Under the pieces are notes generated by a model, which saw nothing but the letters and a program-made list of their open reading frames with translations, ran no database searches and was not told the origin of the DNA. Source: Hafnia alvei (GTDB taxonomy: Bacteria; Pseudomonadota; Gammaproteobacteria; Enterobacterales; Enterobacteriaceae). From it: DNA of 64,000 nucleotides. The translations under genes were made by a program, and so were the position numbers. Location of the stretch: positions 62,001 through 126,000 of the forward strand of contig NZ_CP139992.1 in assembly GCF_034424155.1 (NCBI RefSeq), written 5' to 3'. Below, piece after piece: positions 29,140-39,399 of this stretch (position 1 is its first letter; each line of letters begins with the position of its first letter).

Positions 29140-30129
29140 ATGCATAAATTCGGGATTGGGCTGTCGTTACTGCTGGTGGCTACCGGTGCACTGGCAAAAG
29201 ATATTCAGTTGCTAAACGTTTCTTACGATCCAACGCGAGAGCTTTATCAACAATACAACGAGGCTTTCAGCAAACACTATAAGCAAGAAACGGGCGATAA
29301 CGTGACGATCAGGCAGTCTCATGGCGGCTCCGGCAAACAAGCGACCTCGGTCATCAACGGTATCGAAGCCGATGTTGTCACGCTTGCGCTGGCTTATGAC
29401 GTTGACGCCATCGCTGAACGCGGCCGCATTGATAAAAACTGGATCAAACGCCTACCCGATAACTCTGCACCTTACACTTCGACCATTGTATTTTTGGTAC
29501 GTAAAGGCAATCCCAAACAGATCCACGACTGGAATGATTTAATCAAGCCGGGCGTTGCCATTATTACCCCGAATCCAAAAACCTCAGGCGGCGCGCGCTG
29601 GAATTATTTAGGCGCATGGGGTTATGCATTGCAAAACAACAACAACGATCAGGCGAAAGCGAAAGAGTTCGTGAAGGCGTTGTATAAAAACGTAGAGGTG
29701 CTGGATTCTGGCGCGCGTGGGGCAACCAATACCTTTGTTGAGCGAGGTATCGGTGATGTGCTAATCGCATGGGAAAATGAAGCGTTGCTGGCGCAGCATG
29801 AGCTGGGCAAAGATCAGTTTGAAATTGTAACGCCAAGCATGTCTATCCTTGCAGAGCCAACGGTATCAGTTGTCGATAAAGTGGTCGATAAGCGCGGTAC
29901 GCGTCAGGTTGCTGATGAATATCTGAAGTATTTGTATTCACCGGAAGGTCAAACTATCGCGGCGAAGAACTATTACCGCCCGCGCGACGAGGCCATTGCC
30001 AAACAATACAGCCAGCAGTTCCCACAGTTGAAGCTGTTTACCGTTGACCAAGTCTTTGGTGGCTGGCAGAAAGCGCAAAAAGAGCACTTTTCAACCGGCG
30101 GCGAGTTTGATCAAATCTCGCAGCGATAA
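29140..30129 (+). CDS. sbp: Periplasmic sulfate-binding protein Sbp
   Basis: Sbp binds sulfate in the periplasm and delivers it to the CysUWA ABC transporter. The 329-residue precursor has a signal peptide ending near GALA-K, then [17 protein letters not shown], the sulfate-contacting [10 protein letters not shown], and [16 protein letters not shown] 29140 is preceded by GGAGAG and gives the right signal peptide; the frame also opens at 29074. It is expected to be CysB activated, but the site is too degenerate to place by eye. The E. coli neighbour cdh is absent; tpiA follows on the other strand. Confidence 0.97.
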   Translation: MHKFGIGLSLLLVATGALAKDIQLLNVSYDPTRELYQQYNEAFSKHYKQETGDNVTIRQSHGGSGKQATSVINGIEADVVTLALAYDVDAIAERGRIDKNWIKRLPDNSAPYTSTIVFLVRKGNPKQIHDWNDLIKPGVAIITPNPKTSGGARWNYLGAWGYALQNNNNDQAKAKEFVKALYKNVEVLDSGARGATNTFVERGIGDVLIAWENEALLAQHELGKDQFEIVTPSMSILAEPTVSVVDKVVDKRGTRQVADEYLKYLYSPEGQTIAAKNYYRPRDEAIAKQYSQQFPQLKLFTVDQVFGGWQKAQKEHFSTGGEFDQISQR

Positions 30130-30142
30130 AATATCAGATATA

Positions 30143-30169
30143 AAAAAACCCCGGAGATCCGGGGTTTTT
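30143..30169. terminator. Bidirectional terminator between sbp and tpiA
   Basis: AAAAAACCCCGG / CCGGGGTTTTT arms with an AGAT loop give a terminator on both strands for the convergent sbp and tpiA genes. Confidence 0.93.
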
Positions 30170-30192
30170 GCATTTAAAGCATAAATAAGCGA

Positions 30193-30960
30193 TTAGGCTT
30201 TTTTCGCTTCAGCTGCTGCTTTAACGATAACTGCGAAAGCGTCAGCTTTCAGAGATGCACCGCCAACCAGCGCGCCATCGATGTCTGGCTGGGTGAACAG
30301 CTCAGCAGCGTTAGCGGCATTTACAGAGCCACCGTACTGAATGATTACTTCTTCAGCGGCTTCAGCGTTGTGTTTAGCGATATGATCACGGATGAATTTG
30401 TGAACGGCCTGAGCCTGTGCTGGAGTTGCAGATTTGCCAGTACCGATTGCCCATACTGGTTCGTAAGCGATGACTGCACCTTTGAACACCTGAGCGCCCA
30501 TGGTTTTCAGCACGGCGTCTAACTGACGCGCACAAACTTCCTGAGTTTTACCTGCTTCGTTTTCTGCGTCGGTTTCACCGATGCACAGAACAGGGATTAA
30601 ACCTGCTTCTTTAACCGCTGCGAATTTCTCAGCAATGAACTCGTCGCTTTCTTTGTGGTAAGTACGACGCTCTGAATGGCCGATAATGATGTATTTAGCA
30701 CCAACATCTTTCAGCATCTGAGCAGAGGTTTCACCAGTGAATGCGCCAGATGCGTTGATACCAACGTCTTGCGCGCCCAGAGCGATACGAGAACCTGCCA
30801 GAGTATGTGCAGCCTGATCCAGATAGATAGTTGGTGGCGCGATAGCAACGTCACAGTTGGCCACTTCGCTCAGTTCGTTACGCAGCGCAAGGATCAGTTC
30901 GTTGACCATGTGGTGGCTGCCGTTGAGTTTCCAGTTGCCCATGACTAATGGTTGACGCAT
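30193..30960 (-). CDS. tpiA: Triosephosphate isomerase TpiA
   Basis: TpiA interconverts dihydroxyacetone phosphate and glyceraldehyde 3-phosphate. The 255-residue TIM barrel has GNWKLNGS with the N-terminal catalytic Lys, IIGHSERR with the catalytic His, [12 protein letters not shown] with the catalytic Glu, and the phosphate-binding [11 protein letters not shown] 30960 is preceded by GGAGAAATGAAA; an upstream in-frame start at 30987 gives a non-family extension. Confidence 0.98.
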   Translation of the reverse strand: MRQPLVMGNWKLNGSHHMVNELILALRNELSEVANCDVAIAPPTIYLDQAAHTLAGSRIALGAQDVGINASGAFTGETSAQMLKDVGAKYIIIGHSERRTYHKESDEFIAEKFAAVKEAGLIPVLCIGETDAENEAGKTQEVCARQLDAVLKTMGAQVFKGAVIAYEPVWAIGTGKSATPAQAQAVHKFIRDHIAKHNAEAAEEVIIQYGGSVNAANAAELFTQPDIDGALVGGASLKADAFAVIVKAAAEAKKA

Positions 30961-31086
30961 TTTCATTTCTCCAATTCGGGAACACATAATCGTAAAAGTC
31001 TGCCTTACGGCATTGTCTGTAAATCAGTATAGAAAGCTCGCGACTAAGAAGTTTTGTTTTCCATCATGAAATACGAAAGGATGCGA

Positions 31087-31770
31087 CTAAGTTGCATTAT
31101 CTGATAACGACAGCTTAATCGGTTCAACAGCGAAAGTAATACCTTTTTCTGCGCTATCTGACACCACATAGCGCAATGCCCCATCGTTTTGGGCGAAATA
31201 GAGCTGGCCTTTCCCTTTATTCAACAATGAGGAGACCTTAGCGGTGCATTGATCAAAGGACAGTGTAGGCGAAAAATGACGCATGATGGCGGCCATATAA
31301 TTTACAGCCAGCGCACGTGATGCTTTGTCTTTGTCGTCCGGCTTAACCGTTTTCTTGTCCTCAGCTTTACCACTCTCTTTTTCATCTTTTACGGGAATGG
31401 GGGGGATATAAGTAATCTGTAAGCTTTTAATCTTACCGGTGCCTTTTTCCAGCACCACGGAAGAGTAGAGGTCGTCATTGATTTTGCTCGCCGCGCGGGT
31501 AATCGCGGTTTCTTCATTTTTAACGCTGATGGCACGGTATTCATTGATGATGAGCGTTGGATTTTCAATGTTGTACTTAGACCGGAACTCAACCAGCGTT
31601 AAATCAAAGGTAGGTGCGTTGGGGAGCAGATAAGGCGCCGCAGGGAGTTCGTCACTCAGAGAATGCTTATCATCTGCTGCATGAGCTGAGAAGCTGATGG
31701 TGGAGGCCCATAGAAGCAGCATCGGTAAGAGGAAAACGTTGTTGGATGTGTAGCAACTCATTTTTTTCAT
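31087..31770 (-). CDS. yiiQ: YiiQ-family (DUF1454) secreted protein
   Basis: The product is a 227-residue putative periplasmic protein of the YiiQ family with no established function. A signal peptide (roughly residues 1-32, ending near SAHA) is followed by the family blocks APYLLPNAPTFDL, TRAASKINDDLYSS, and a C-terminal ALRYVVSDSAEKGITFAVEPIKL. A Lys/Asp/Glu-rich insertion of about 30 residues in the middle appears longer than in the E. coli protein. The start is uncertain among ATG 31770, ATG 31761 and GTG 31794. It follows tpiA as in E. coli. Confidence 0.87.
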   Translation of the reverse strand: MKKMSCYTSNNVFLLPMLLLWASTISFSAHAADDKHSLSDELPAAPYLLPNAPTFDLTLVEFRSKYNIENPTLIINEYRAISVKNEETAITRAASKINDDLYSSVVLEKGTGKIKSLQITYIPPIPVKDEKESGKAEDKKTVKPDDKDKASRALAVNYMAAIMRHFSPTLSFDQCTAKVSSLLNKGKGQLYFAQNDGALRYVVSDSAEKGITFAVEPIKLSLSDNAT

Positions 31771-31947
31771 TGTTGGTCTGATTTTCCAATCCACTATTCT
31801 GAATGCTGGTAATACACACGCCTGATACCTGATTAAAGCGTTTTAGGAGGGTGATTGTCAAAATTGTGTGCAAAATTCCCCGATGGCCAATCGAGATAAG
31901 GTAGACTTTGCCGCCATTAGGTTTAATTACGTAGGTAACGTCGGAAA

Positions 31948-32379
31948 ATGACCATTCAAAAATGGTGTTTCTCTTTTAACGGACGGATCGGGCGGCGCGA
32001 TTTCTGGATTTGGATGGGGTTGTGGGCGCTGCTTTTAGTGATTATTTTTTCCATTGCAGGAAGCGGCTGGGTTTCACTGCAAACGGCGGCATTTGGCTTG
32101 GTATTTTCTCTTTGGCCAACGGCTGCGGTGCTGGTGAAGCGTTTGCACGATCGTAATAAGTCAGGTTGGTGGGCGCTTTTAGTGGTACTGGCATGGATGC
32201 TAGCTGCGGGGAATTGGAGCATGTTGGCCGAGATCTGGCAGTGGGGGGTTGGGCGTTTTGTCCCTACGCTGATTGGTGTGATGATGCTGATTGACTGCGG
32301 CTCATTCGTGGGAACAGAAGGTGATAACCGTTTTGGCCCAGAGCCTACACCTGTCGATTTTAAGAACGCAGGGCGTTAA
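31948..32379 (+). CDS. yiiR: DUF805 inner-membrane protein YiiR
   Basis: The product is a 143-residue membrane protein of the DUF805 family, function unknown. It carries the family signature FNGRIGRRDFWIWMGLW at the N-terminus, LVKRLHDRNKSGWWAL in the middle, and three to four hydrophobic helices. Length and order next to yiiQ match E. coli. The uspD gene that follows in E. coli is absent; fpr comes next on the other strand. Confidence 0.9.
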   Translation: MTIQKWCFSFNGRIGRRDFWIWMGLWALLLVIIFSIAGSGWVSLQTAAFGLVFSLWPTAAVLVKRLHDRNKSGWWALLVVLAWMLAAGNWSMLAEIWQWGVGRFVPTLIGVMMLIDCGSFVGTEGDNRFGPEPTPVDFKNAGR

Positions 32380-32382
32380 AGC

Positions 32383-32412
32383 AAAAAAAGTGCCGGACAA
32401 ATTATCCGGCAC
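32383..32412 (-). terminator. fpr rho-independent terminator
   Basis: The 8-bp stem GTGCCGGA / TCCGGCAC (32390-32412) is followed on the minus strand by seven T residues. It lies about 15 bases beyond the fpr stop and may also reduce readthrough from yiiR. Confidence 0.9.
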
Positions 32413-32427
32413 CCGATCGTGGCGCTA

Positions 32428-33174
32428 TTACCAGTAATGCTCGCTGGTGATATGGCCTGGTTTACGGCGCAAATGCTTACGCATTCCACGCGTTTCCTTC
32501 AGTACCTGCTGGGTATCGCGCACCATCTGCGGATTACCGCATAACATAATGTGGCTGTTATCGGCATCAATTTTCAGGCCGACGGCGGCTTCCAGCGAGC
32601 CATCCTCAATTAGTGCGGGAACTCGCCCCTGCAGTGAACCCGCAGCGTTCTCACGGCTAACTACGGTTTGAATCCGCAGTTTACCGTTATAACGCTGCTC
32701 AAGTTGTTGCATCAGCGGCAAATAGCTTAGGTCTTGCGCCAAGCGAGCGGCATGAACCAAAACGATATTTTCAAAGCGTTCTAGGTCTTTGCCTTCCTGC
32801 AGAATTGACAAATAAGGCCCCAGCGCGGTCCCTGTCGCGAGCATCCATAGCGTATTACAGTCAGGCACCTCTTCCAGAACAAAGAAGCCTGCGGCCTCTT
32901 CAGTCACTTGTAAAGTATCTCCGGCCTGCAAGCTGTGCAGGCGAGGGCTGAGCTTGCCATCAGGCACGGTCACCAGATAAAACTCTAAGTTATTATCACT
33001 CGGCGCGTTGACGTAAGAGTAAGCGCGTTGCACACGCTCACCGTCGATATCCAAGCCGAGTTTGGCAAACTGGCCAGCCTTAAAGGCATTGACCGGTGCT
33101 TGCACTTGTATGCTGAACAGATTATCTGTCCAGTGTTGAACTTGAGTAATGGTTCCCGTTACCCATTCTGCCAT
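32428..33174 (-). CDS. fpr: Ferredoxin/flavodoxin-NADP+ reductase Fpr
   Basis: Fpr moves electrons between NADPH and flavodoxin or ferredoxin, supporting Fe-S assembly, oxidative-stress defence and radical enzymes. The 248-residue FAD enzyme has the RAYSYVNAP FAD motif, the ATGTALGPYLSIL NADP-binding segment, CGNPQMV, and the C-terminal EHYW that stacks on the flavin. It starts two bases after the stop of the SufR-like regulator gene, within whose last codons its ribosome-binding site CGGGAG lies. This differs from E. coli, where fpr is monocistronic and SoxS activated. Confidence 0.97.
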   Translation of the reverse strand: MAEWVTGTITQVQHWTDNLFSIQVQAPVNAFKAGQFAKLGLDIDGERVQRAYSYVNAPSDNNLEFYLVTVPDGKLSPRLHSLQAGDTLQVTEEAAGFFVLEEVPDCNTLWMLATGTALGPYLSILQEGKDLERFENIVLVHAARLAQDLSYLPLMQQLEQRYNGKLRIQTVVSRENAAGSLQGRVPALIEDGSLEAAVGLKIDADNSHIMLCGNPQMVRDTQQVLKETRGMRKHLRRKPGHITSEHYW

Positions 33175-33176
33175 GG

Positions 33177-33800
33177 TTACAACTCCCGAGGTGTAATGCG
33201 ATATGCACAGCGGCGTGAGTTGGAAATAATATGCTCGACTCGGTCGATTTCATAGTTCGGCCCTAAAAGACGATGCAATAAACTCAGCTCTGAGTTGCAT
33301 AAGTTACCGCAGTTATGGGCTGCAACGCCAATCGGACAGTGGTTTTCGATCAGGACAACGGCATCGTCTTCGACTTCCAACTCGGCCATATAGCCGTCGT
33401 TTTGGCGCAGGCGAGCCAAGGCCTGAAAGCGCTCCTCACCTTCGGGATGCTTTTCAAGCTCGGTCGTATAACGCTGGAAGAGAGAGTCTTCGCGCACGTT
33501 AATGAGTTTGTCGACGCCTTCATCACCAAATAATTGCTGTGCGGCGCCAAGTAACACGCGTGACAGATCTTGATGACGATCTGGGAATTGGCCGTGGCCC
33601 TTGGTGGTTAATGACCAATAACGCGTTGGGCGACCTACCTTGGTTCTGGCCTCTTCATAACAGACAAGCTCACGTTGCTCGAGCTGCTGTAAATGCTGGC
33701 GAATGCCCATAGTCGTGATAGAAATTCTATCTGCGAGCATTTTGGCTGATTGAGGGCCTAGGCTCTTCAACTGCAGCATAATCAGTTCTGGTGTCTTCAT
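33177..33800 (-). CDS. SufR-like winged-helix regulator with Fe-S cysteine motif
   Basis: The product is a 207-residue COG2345-type regulator (DeoR/ArsR-like winged helix, residues about 1-70, SITTMGIRQHLQQLE as recognition region). Its C-terminal domain carries four cysteines, C155-x8-C164-x3-C168-x29-C198, the type of cluster-binding motif seen in the Fe-S sensor SufR. I infer an Fe-S-responsive regulator. It is the first gene of a two-gene operon with fpr (2-base gap), so fpr expression is probably tied to its own autoregulation. A 7-bp inverted repeat TTTAATA/TATTAAA (33833-33859) upstream is a possible operator. E. coli lacks this gene at fpr. Confidence 0.82.
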   Translation of the reverse strand: MKTPELIMLQLKSLGPQSAKMLADRISITTMGIRQHLQQLEQRELVCYEEARTKVGRPTRYWSLTTKGHGQFPDRHQDLSRVLLGAAQQLFGDEGVDKLINVREDSLFQRYTTELEKHPEGEERFQALARLRQNDGYMAELEVEDDAVVLIENHCPIGVAAHNCGNLCNSELSLLHRLLGPNYEIDRVEHIISNSRRCAYRITPREL

Positions 33801-34092
33801 GACTCAAATCCTTTTGGAAAGTGGGTATATAGTTTAATAACTTATAAATCGCTATTAAATGATTAATATTCTCTATTTTTAATCTCGTCGCAGAAAGAAC
33901 ATGTTGCTGTAACTTTTTCTTTACGAGTCGGGTACTTTTATATGCCAAATCACACCAGAATAAAGAACCTTACTCTCTCGTTTATTTAAACCAATCTGTT
34001 AGATTATGCGCCGATCTATGGGTTTAACTTCCTGACTTTCACCAAGTGAATGGTCGATTATACTAATTTAATGCGTCGGCAAGCGTAAGATA

Positions 34093-35277
34093 ATGAGAAA
34101 GCTCGAAAATTTTCATCTGTTAGTGATGTTGATTCTATTAGTCGCCGTTGGTCAGATGGCGCAAACCATTTATGTGCCTTCTATTGCCGATATGGCGCGC
34201 GATTTAGGTGTGCGTAGCGGTGCGGTGCAGGGCGTAATGGCGGCGTATTTACTGACCTATGGTGGCTCGCAGTTGATCTACGGCCCGATATCCGATCGGG
34301 TGGGCCGTCGCCCCGTTATTCTGCTCGGTATGGGGATTTTCATCGCTGGTGCCTTGTGGGCATTGCTGTCTACCAATTTAGACATGCTGATCATGGCGAG
34401 TGCCTTGCAAGGAATGGGGACGGGTGTTGCCGGCGTAATGGCGCGAACGATGCCCCGCGATCTTTACGAAGGGCCTTCTCTGCGTTATGCCAATAGCCTA
34501 TTAAACATGGGTATTCTGGTTAGCCCGCTGCTGGCACCGGTCATCGGCGGCATGTTGGATTCGGTACTAGGCTGGCGTGCTTGCTATGGCTTCCTACTGC
34601 TGCTGTGCGTTTGCGTTATGTTTTCGATGTATCGCTTTCTGCCAGAAACTCGCCCAGCTAACGCACCGCGTAAGAACATGCTTGCCAGCTACAAGATGTT
34701 GCTGACTAACGGCTCGTTTGGTTGCTATCTGATTATGCTGGTTGGTGGACTGGCTGGGGTAGCTGTATTTGAAGCCTGCTCCGGCGTCTTAATGGGCGGC
34801 GTATTAGGACTTAGCGGCATTGTCGTTAGTATTCTGTTTATTCTGCCTATTCCTGCGGCCTTCTTCGGCGCTTGGTACGCAGGACGTCAGGGAAAAAGCT
34901 TCTCCACGCTGATGTGGCATTCGGTGATTAGCTGTTTAGTTGCGGGATTCATGATGTGGATACCAGGCTGGTTCGGCATTATGAATATCTGGACGCTGGT
35001 TGTACCTGCGGCGTTGTTCTTCTTTGGCGCTGGAATGCTGTTCCCACTGGCGACCACCGGTGCCATGGAGCCATTCCCGTTCTTGGCGGGTGCTGCGGGT
35101 GCTTTAGTGGGTGGATTGCAAAACGTAGGTTCTGGTGCGATGGCGTGGTTTTCAGCGCTGTTGCCTCAGACGGGGCAATTCAGCTTAGGCATGTTAATGA
35201 CGGCAATGGGCGTGATGATTCTGCTTTGTTGGCTGCCACTGGCGCATAAAATGCAGCAGCAAGGGCATATGGCGTAG
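34093..35277 (+). CDS. emrD: Multidrug efflux MFS transporter EmrD
   Basis: EmrD is a 12-helix major-facilitator proton antiporter that exports amphipathic compounds. The 394-residue protein contains the QTIYVPSIADMA N-terminal helix region, the MFS loop motif GPISDRVGRRPVIL between helices 2 and 3, and MARTMPRDLYE. It matches EmrD along its full length. In E. coli emrD is elsewhere; here it lies between the SufR-like regulator and glpX. The ribosome-binding site is weak. Confidence 0.93.
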   Translation: MRKLENFHLLVMLILLVAVGQMAQTIYVPSIADMARDLGVRSGAVQGVMAAYLLTYGGSQLIYGPISDRVGRRPVILLGMGIFIAGALWALLSTNLDMLIMASALQGMGTGVAGVMARTMPRDLYEGPSLRYANSLLNMGILVSPLLAPVIGGMLDSVLGWRACYGFLLLLCVCVMFSMYRFLPETRPANAPRKNMLASYKMLLTNGSFGCYLIMLVGGLAGVAVFEACSGVLMGGVLGLSGIVVSILFILPIPAAFFGAWYAGRQGKSFSTLMWHSVISCLVAGFMMWIPGWFGIMNIWTLVVPAALFFFGAGMLFPLATTGAMEPFPFLAGAAGALVGGLQNVGSGAMAWFSALLPQTGQFSLGMLMTAMGVMILLCWLPLAHKMQQQGHMA

Positions 35278-35289
35278 TTGAGCGAACAT

Positions 35290-35322
35290 CGTTCAGCCTC
35301 CTCGAGAACGGGAGGCTGAACG
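35290..35322. terminator. Perfect 12-bp stem-loop between convergent emrD and glpX
   Basis: CGTTCAGCCTCC and its exact complement GGAGGCTGAACG flank a 9-base loop. It sits between the stops of two convergent genes, the place for a terminator, but neither side has a T run, so it may act with Rho or as an RNA 3'-end protector. Confidence 0.55.
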
Positions 35323-35329
35323 AGTGAAA

Positions 35330-36340
35330 CTAGATAATCAATTCGCAGATCTTCGGATCTTTACGGTCTAGGTAATGCGTTGAGCGAATGCGGCGAATCG
35401 TTCGCGATTTACCACGAATCAGCAGCGTTTCCGTTGTCGCCATATTGCCTTTACGATAAATCCCTTCCAGCAAATCGCCCTTCGTGATCCCCGTTGCGGA
35501 GAACACCACGTTATCGTTACGCGCCATTTCATCCAGACGCAGCACTTTACCGGCTTCAATACCCATTTCAGCACAGCGCTTCAGCTCTTGCTCGCCTAAA
35601 GCACGGTTTTCAGGCGTGTCGCCTTTTACGTCGTGGCGTGCCAGCAGGCGGCCATGCATATCGCCATCCAGAGCACGAATAACGGCGGCTGATACTACGC
35701 CTTCAGGCGCACCACCGATGCCATACATCACATCGACTTCGCTTTCAGGCATACAGGTCAGAATTGAGGCGGCAACATCACCGTCAGGAATGGCAAAAAC
35801 TTTAACGCCCATCGCCTGCATTTCCGCAATAACGCCATCATGGCGAGGTTTTGCCAGCGTGATGACGGTCAGTTCATGCAGTGGTTTTTCCAGTTTTTCA
35901 GCTACTAAACGCAGGTTTTCGGCCAATGGACGATTTAAATCGATAACCCCCTTAGCTTGAGGCCCTACGACTAACTTTTCCATATACATATCTGGCGCGC
36001 GTAAAAACGTACCCTTATCACCGACAGCCATCACGGCGAGCGCATTTGACTGCCCCATGGCCGTCATGCGAGTGCCTTCAATAGGATCTACCGCGATATC
36101 AACCTGATCGCCGTTGCCAGTACCGACACGCTCGCCGATATATAACATTGGCGCTTCATCGATCTCTCCTTCACCGATGACGATTTCCCCGTCGATATCG
36201 ACCTGATTAAGCATAATGCGCATCGCATTTACGGCAGCGCCGTCGGCGGCATTTTTGTCACCACGACCTAACCATTTATAACCTGCCAGTGCTGCGGCTT
36301 CTGTGACGCGGGAGAACTCGATGGCTAATTCACGTTTCAT
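35330..36340 (-). CDS. glpX: Class II fructose-1,6-bisphosphatase GlpX
   Basis: GlpX hydrolyses fructose 1,6-bisphosphate in gluconeogenesis from glycerol. The 336-residue Li+-sensitive phosphatase-superfamily enzyme has GEGEIDEAPMLYIG and VDPIEGTRMTA metal-binding motifs and the MYGIGGAPEGV loop. ATG 36340 gives the family start MKRELAIEFSRV; the frame runs 34 codons further upstream without family similarity. It lies downstream of glpK but is separated by a 615-base gap holding a palindromic element, so coupling to glpFK transcription may be altered. Confidence 0.96.
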   Translation of the reverse strand: MKRELAIEFSRVTEAAALAGYKWLGRGDKNAADGAAVNAMRIMLNQVDIDGEIVIGEGEIDEAPMLYIGERVGTGNGDQVDIAVDPIEGTRMTAMGQSNALAVMAVGDKGTFLRAPDMYMEKLVVGPQAKGVIDLNRPLAENLRLVAEKLEKPLHELTVITLAKPRHDGVIAEMQAMGVKVFAIPDGDVAASILTCMPESEVDVMYGIGGAPEGVVSAAVIRALDGDMHGRLLARHDVKGDTPENRALGEQELKRCAEMGIEAGKVLRLDEMARNDNVVFSATGITKGDLLEGIYRKGNMATTETLLIRGKSRTIRRIRSTHYLDRKDPKICELII

Positions 36341-36955
36341 TGTAGATCCGTATTGGTTACTGAAAGTTTGAAGGATAAAGACGGGAGGGGATTTTAGCAC
36401 AAGGTGAGTGGGGGGATTGGAAAACGATTGCAGGGGCATCATGCTGCTGCCTTCTATTCTATGTTGGAGCGGTGAAGGGTTTCATCCGCCAGTCAGCAAA
36501 TTTGTTTCCATGAATCCGTTGGCGTAGGCGTCCGATGAGAGCCCCGTTGCGCGGGGGCTCTTAACTCGCGCGCTTTTTACCGAGCTGTTTGGCCGACCGG
36601 TCTCGGAGCGCACATCCTGTGCGCCCTCAACCTGCCACCAGCATCCCTGCTGGCGGCTCTAAAATACATTCTTTCAACAGGACAAGACAAAAGATAAAAG
36701 GCAAAAGACATTTTTGTCTTTTTAACTATTTAAGTTTTGGTAGAGAGAGCCGCCGGTACAGGGATGTACCGGTGGAGTTTGGGGCGCCCTGGATGGGCGA
36801 TACCAAACCGGAGCGGAGATGGCGTCTCGGACAAAAGCGCGAGGATTGAAGGGGCGCGCGCTGGCGCCCCTCATCGGTCGCCTACGCCAGTGGTTGCAGA
36901 AAAACACAACGGATAGCGGGCGAACGAAACCTTACACCTTAGCTTTACATAAATA
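36341..36955. other. glpK-glpX intergenic region (615 bases)
   Basis: This gap contains no credible gene. About 60% of it is the palindromic element annotated separately (36521-36888). The rest includes the glpX leader (36341-36520) and a short AT-rich segment after the glpK stop. Open frames inside it arise from GC-rich hairpin sequence and are not called. Confidence 0.85.
36521..36888. repeat. Large multi-hairpin palindromic element (MITE-like) between glpK and glpX
   Basis: Terminal inverted repeats of 19 bases with one mismatch (36521-36539 and 36870-36888) enclose a near-symmetric set of hairpins. Left: 36538-36561 (AGAGCCCC/GGGGCTCT), 36608-36624 (GCGCACA/TGTGCGC), 36638-36653 (CCAGCA/TGCTGG). 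Centre: 36703-36722 (AAAAGACA/TGTCTTTT). Right: 36753-36772 (CCGGTACA/TGTACCGG), 36785-36799 (CGCCC/GGGCG), 36851-36870 (GGGGCGC/GCGCCCC). Left-arm loops read TCC or TCCC and right-arm loops GGGA or GGAT, so the two arms are themselves imperfect reverse complements (for example GGCGGCTCT against AGAGCCGCC). No transposase frame is present. It resembles a non-autonomous intergenic repeat or structured RNA. Confidence 0.85.
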
Positions 36956-38506
<1,551 letters not shown>

Positions 38507-38520
38507 TCAAAGAGATGAAA

Positions 38521-38547
38521 ACCGGCGCAGATATCACCTACGCCGGT
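38521..38547 (-). other. Intercistronic stem-loop between glpF and glpK
   Basis: A 7-bp stem ACCGGCG / CGCCGGT encloses 13 bases in the short glpF-glpK spacer, with TTTT following on the minus strand. It could modulate the relative level of the two cistrons or be a partial terminator. Confidence 0.55.
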
Positions 38548-38553
38548 GAATGA

Positions 38554-39399
38554 CTAAGCCTTACGCTGTTCGGGTTTCGCTGCTGGCTCATCTTCTAACT
38601 TGCACACATCACATGGCAAGTGGCGGCCAATCAATGAGCGGTAACCGAAGGCACCAATACATGCACCGACGATTGGGCCAAAGATAGGTACTAAGAAGTA
38701 TGGAATATCACGGGCACCCGTAAAGGCCACTTCACCCCAGCCTGCCACATAGGTAAAGATTTTAGGTCCAAAGTCACGGGCTGGATTTAGGGCAAATCCG
38801 GTTAGTGGACCCATGGATGCACCGATAACTGCGATCAGGATACCGATCAACAGCGGCGCTAATGGCCCACGCTGAATCCCGTTGCCGTCATCAGTAAGAG
38901 CGAGGATCAAGCACATCAGAATGGCGGTAATCACGGTTTCAACCAAGAAGGCTTGTCCAACCGAGATATGTGGATTTGGGTAAGTTGAGAATACGCCCGC
39001 CTGATCCAAGCTGGCTACGCTGCCGCGCACGATGTGGTTGGCTTGTTCATAATCGACAAACAGGTTGTGATATAAGCCATACACCAGGGCTGCCGCGCAA
39101 AATGCACCTGCGATTTGCGCGATGATGTAAGGCACAACCTTACGTTTATCGAAGCAGGCAAATAGCCATAACGCGATGGTCACGGCAGGGTTAAGGTGTG
39201 CACCAGAAATGGCGGCAGTAAGGTAAATTGCCATGGCAACACCCAAGCCCCAAATGACGCTTATTTCCCACTGACCAAAACTTGCGCCCGCCAGCTTGAG
39301 TGCGGCTACGCAGCCACATCCAAAAAATATCAGCAACGCGGTGCCAAGAAACTCAGCGATGCATTGCCCTTTTAACGTTGAACTAGCTGTTTGGCTCAT
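38554..39399 (-). CDS. glpF: Glycerol facilitator aquaglyceroporin GlpF
   Basis: GlpF is a tetrameric aquaglyceroporin that admits glycerol by facilitated diffusion. The 281-residue protein has six transmembrane helices and two NPA half-helices, SGAHLNPAVT and FALNPARDFG, the latter carrying the selectivity-filter Arg. The C-terminal tail with CDVCKLEDE is longer and charged. It is the promoter-proximal gene of glpFK, downstream of a candidate GlpR operator. Confidence 0.97.
   Translation of the reverse strand: MSQTASSTLKGQCIAEFLGTALLIFFGCGCVAALKLAGASFGQWEISVIWGLGVAMAIYLTAAISGAHLNPAVTIALWLFACFDKRKVVPYIIAQIAGAFCAAALVYGLYHNLFVDYEQANHIVRGSVASLDQAGVFSTYPNPHISVGQAFLVETVITAILMCLILALTDDGNGIQRGPLAPLLIGILIAVIGASMGPLTGFALNPARDFGPKIFTYVAGWGEVAFTGARDIPYFLVPIFGPIVGACIGAFGYRSLIGRHLPCDVCKLEDEPAAKPEQRKA

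Noticed and set aside
36589-36907. Open frames on both strands (36589-36849 + and 36722-36907 -) in the glpK-glpX gap
   Set aside because: They fall entirely in hairpin sequence of the palindromic element, have no ribosome-binding site, and give Arg/Pro-rich low-complexity products.
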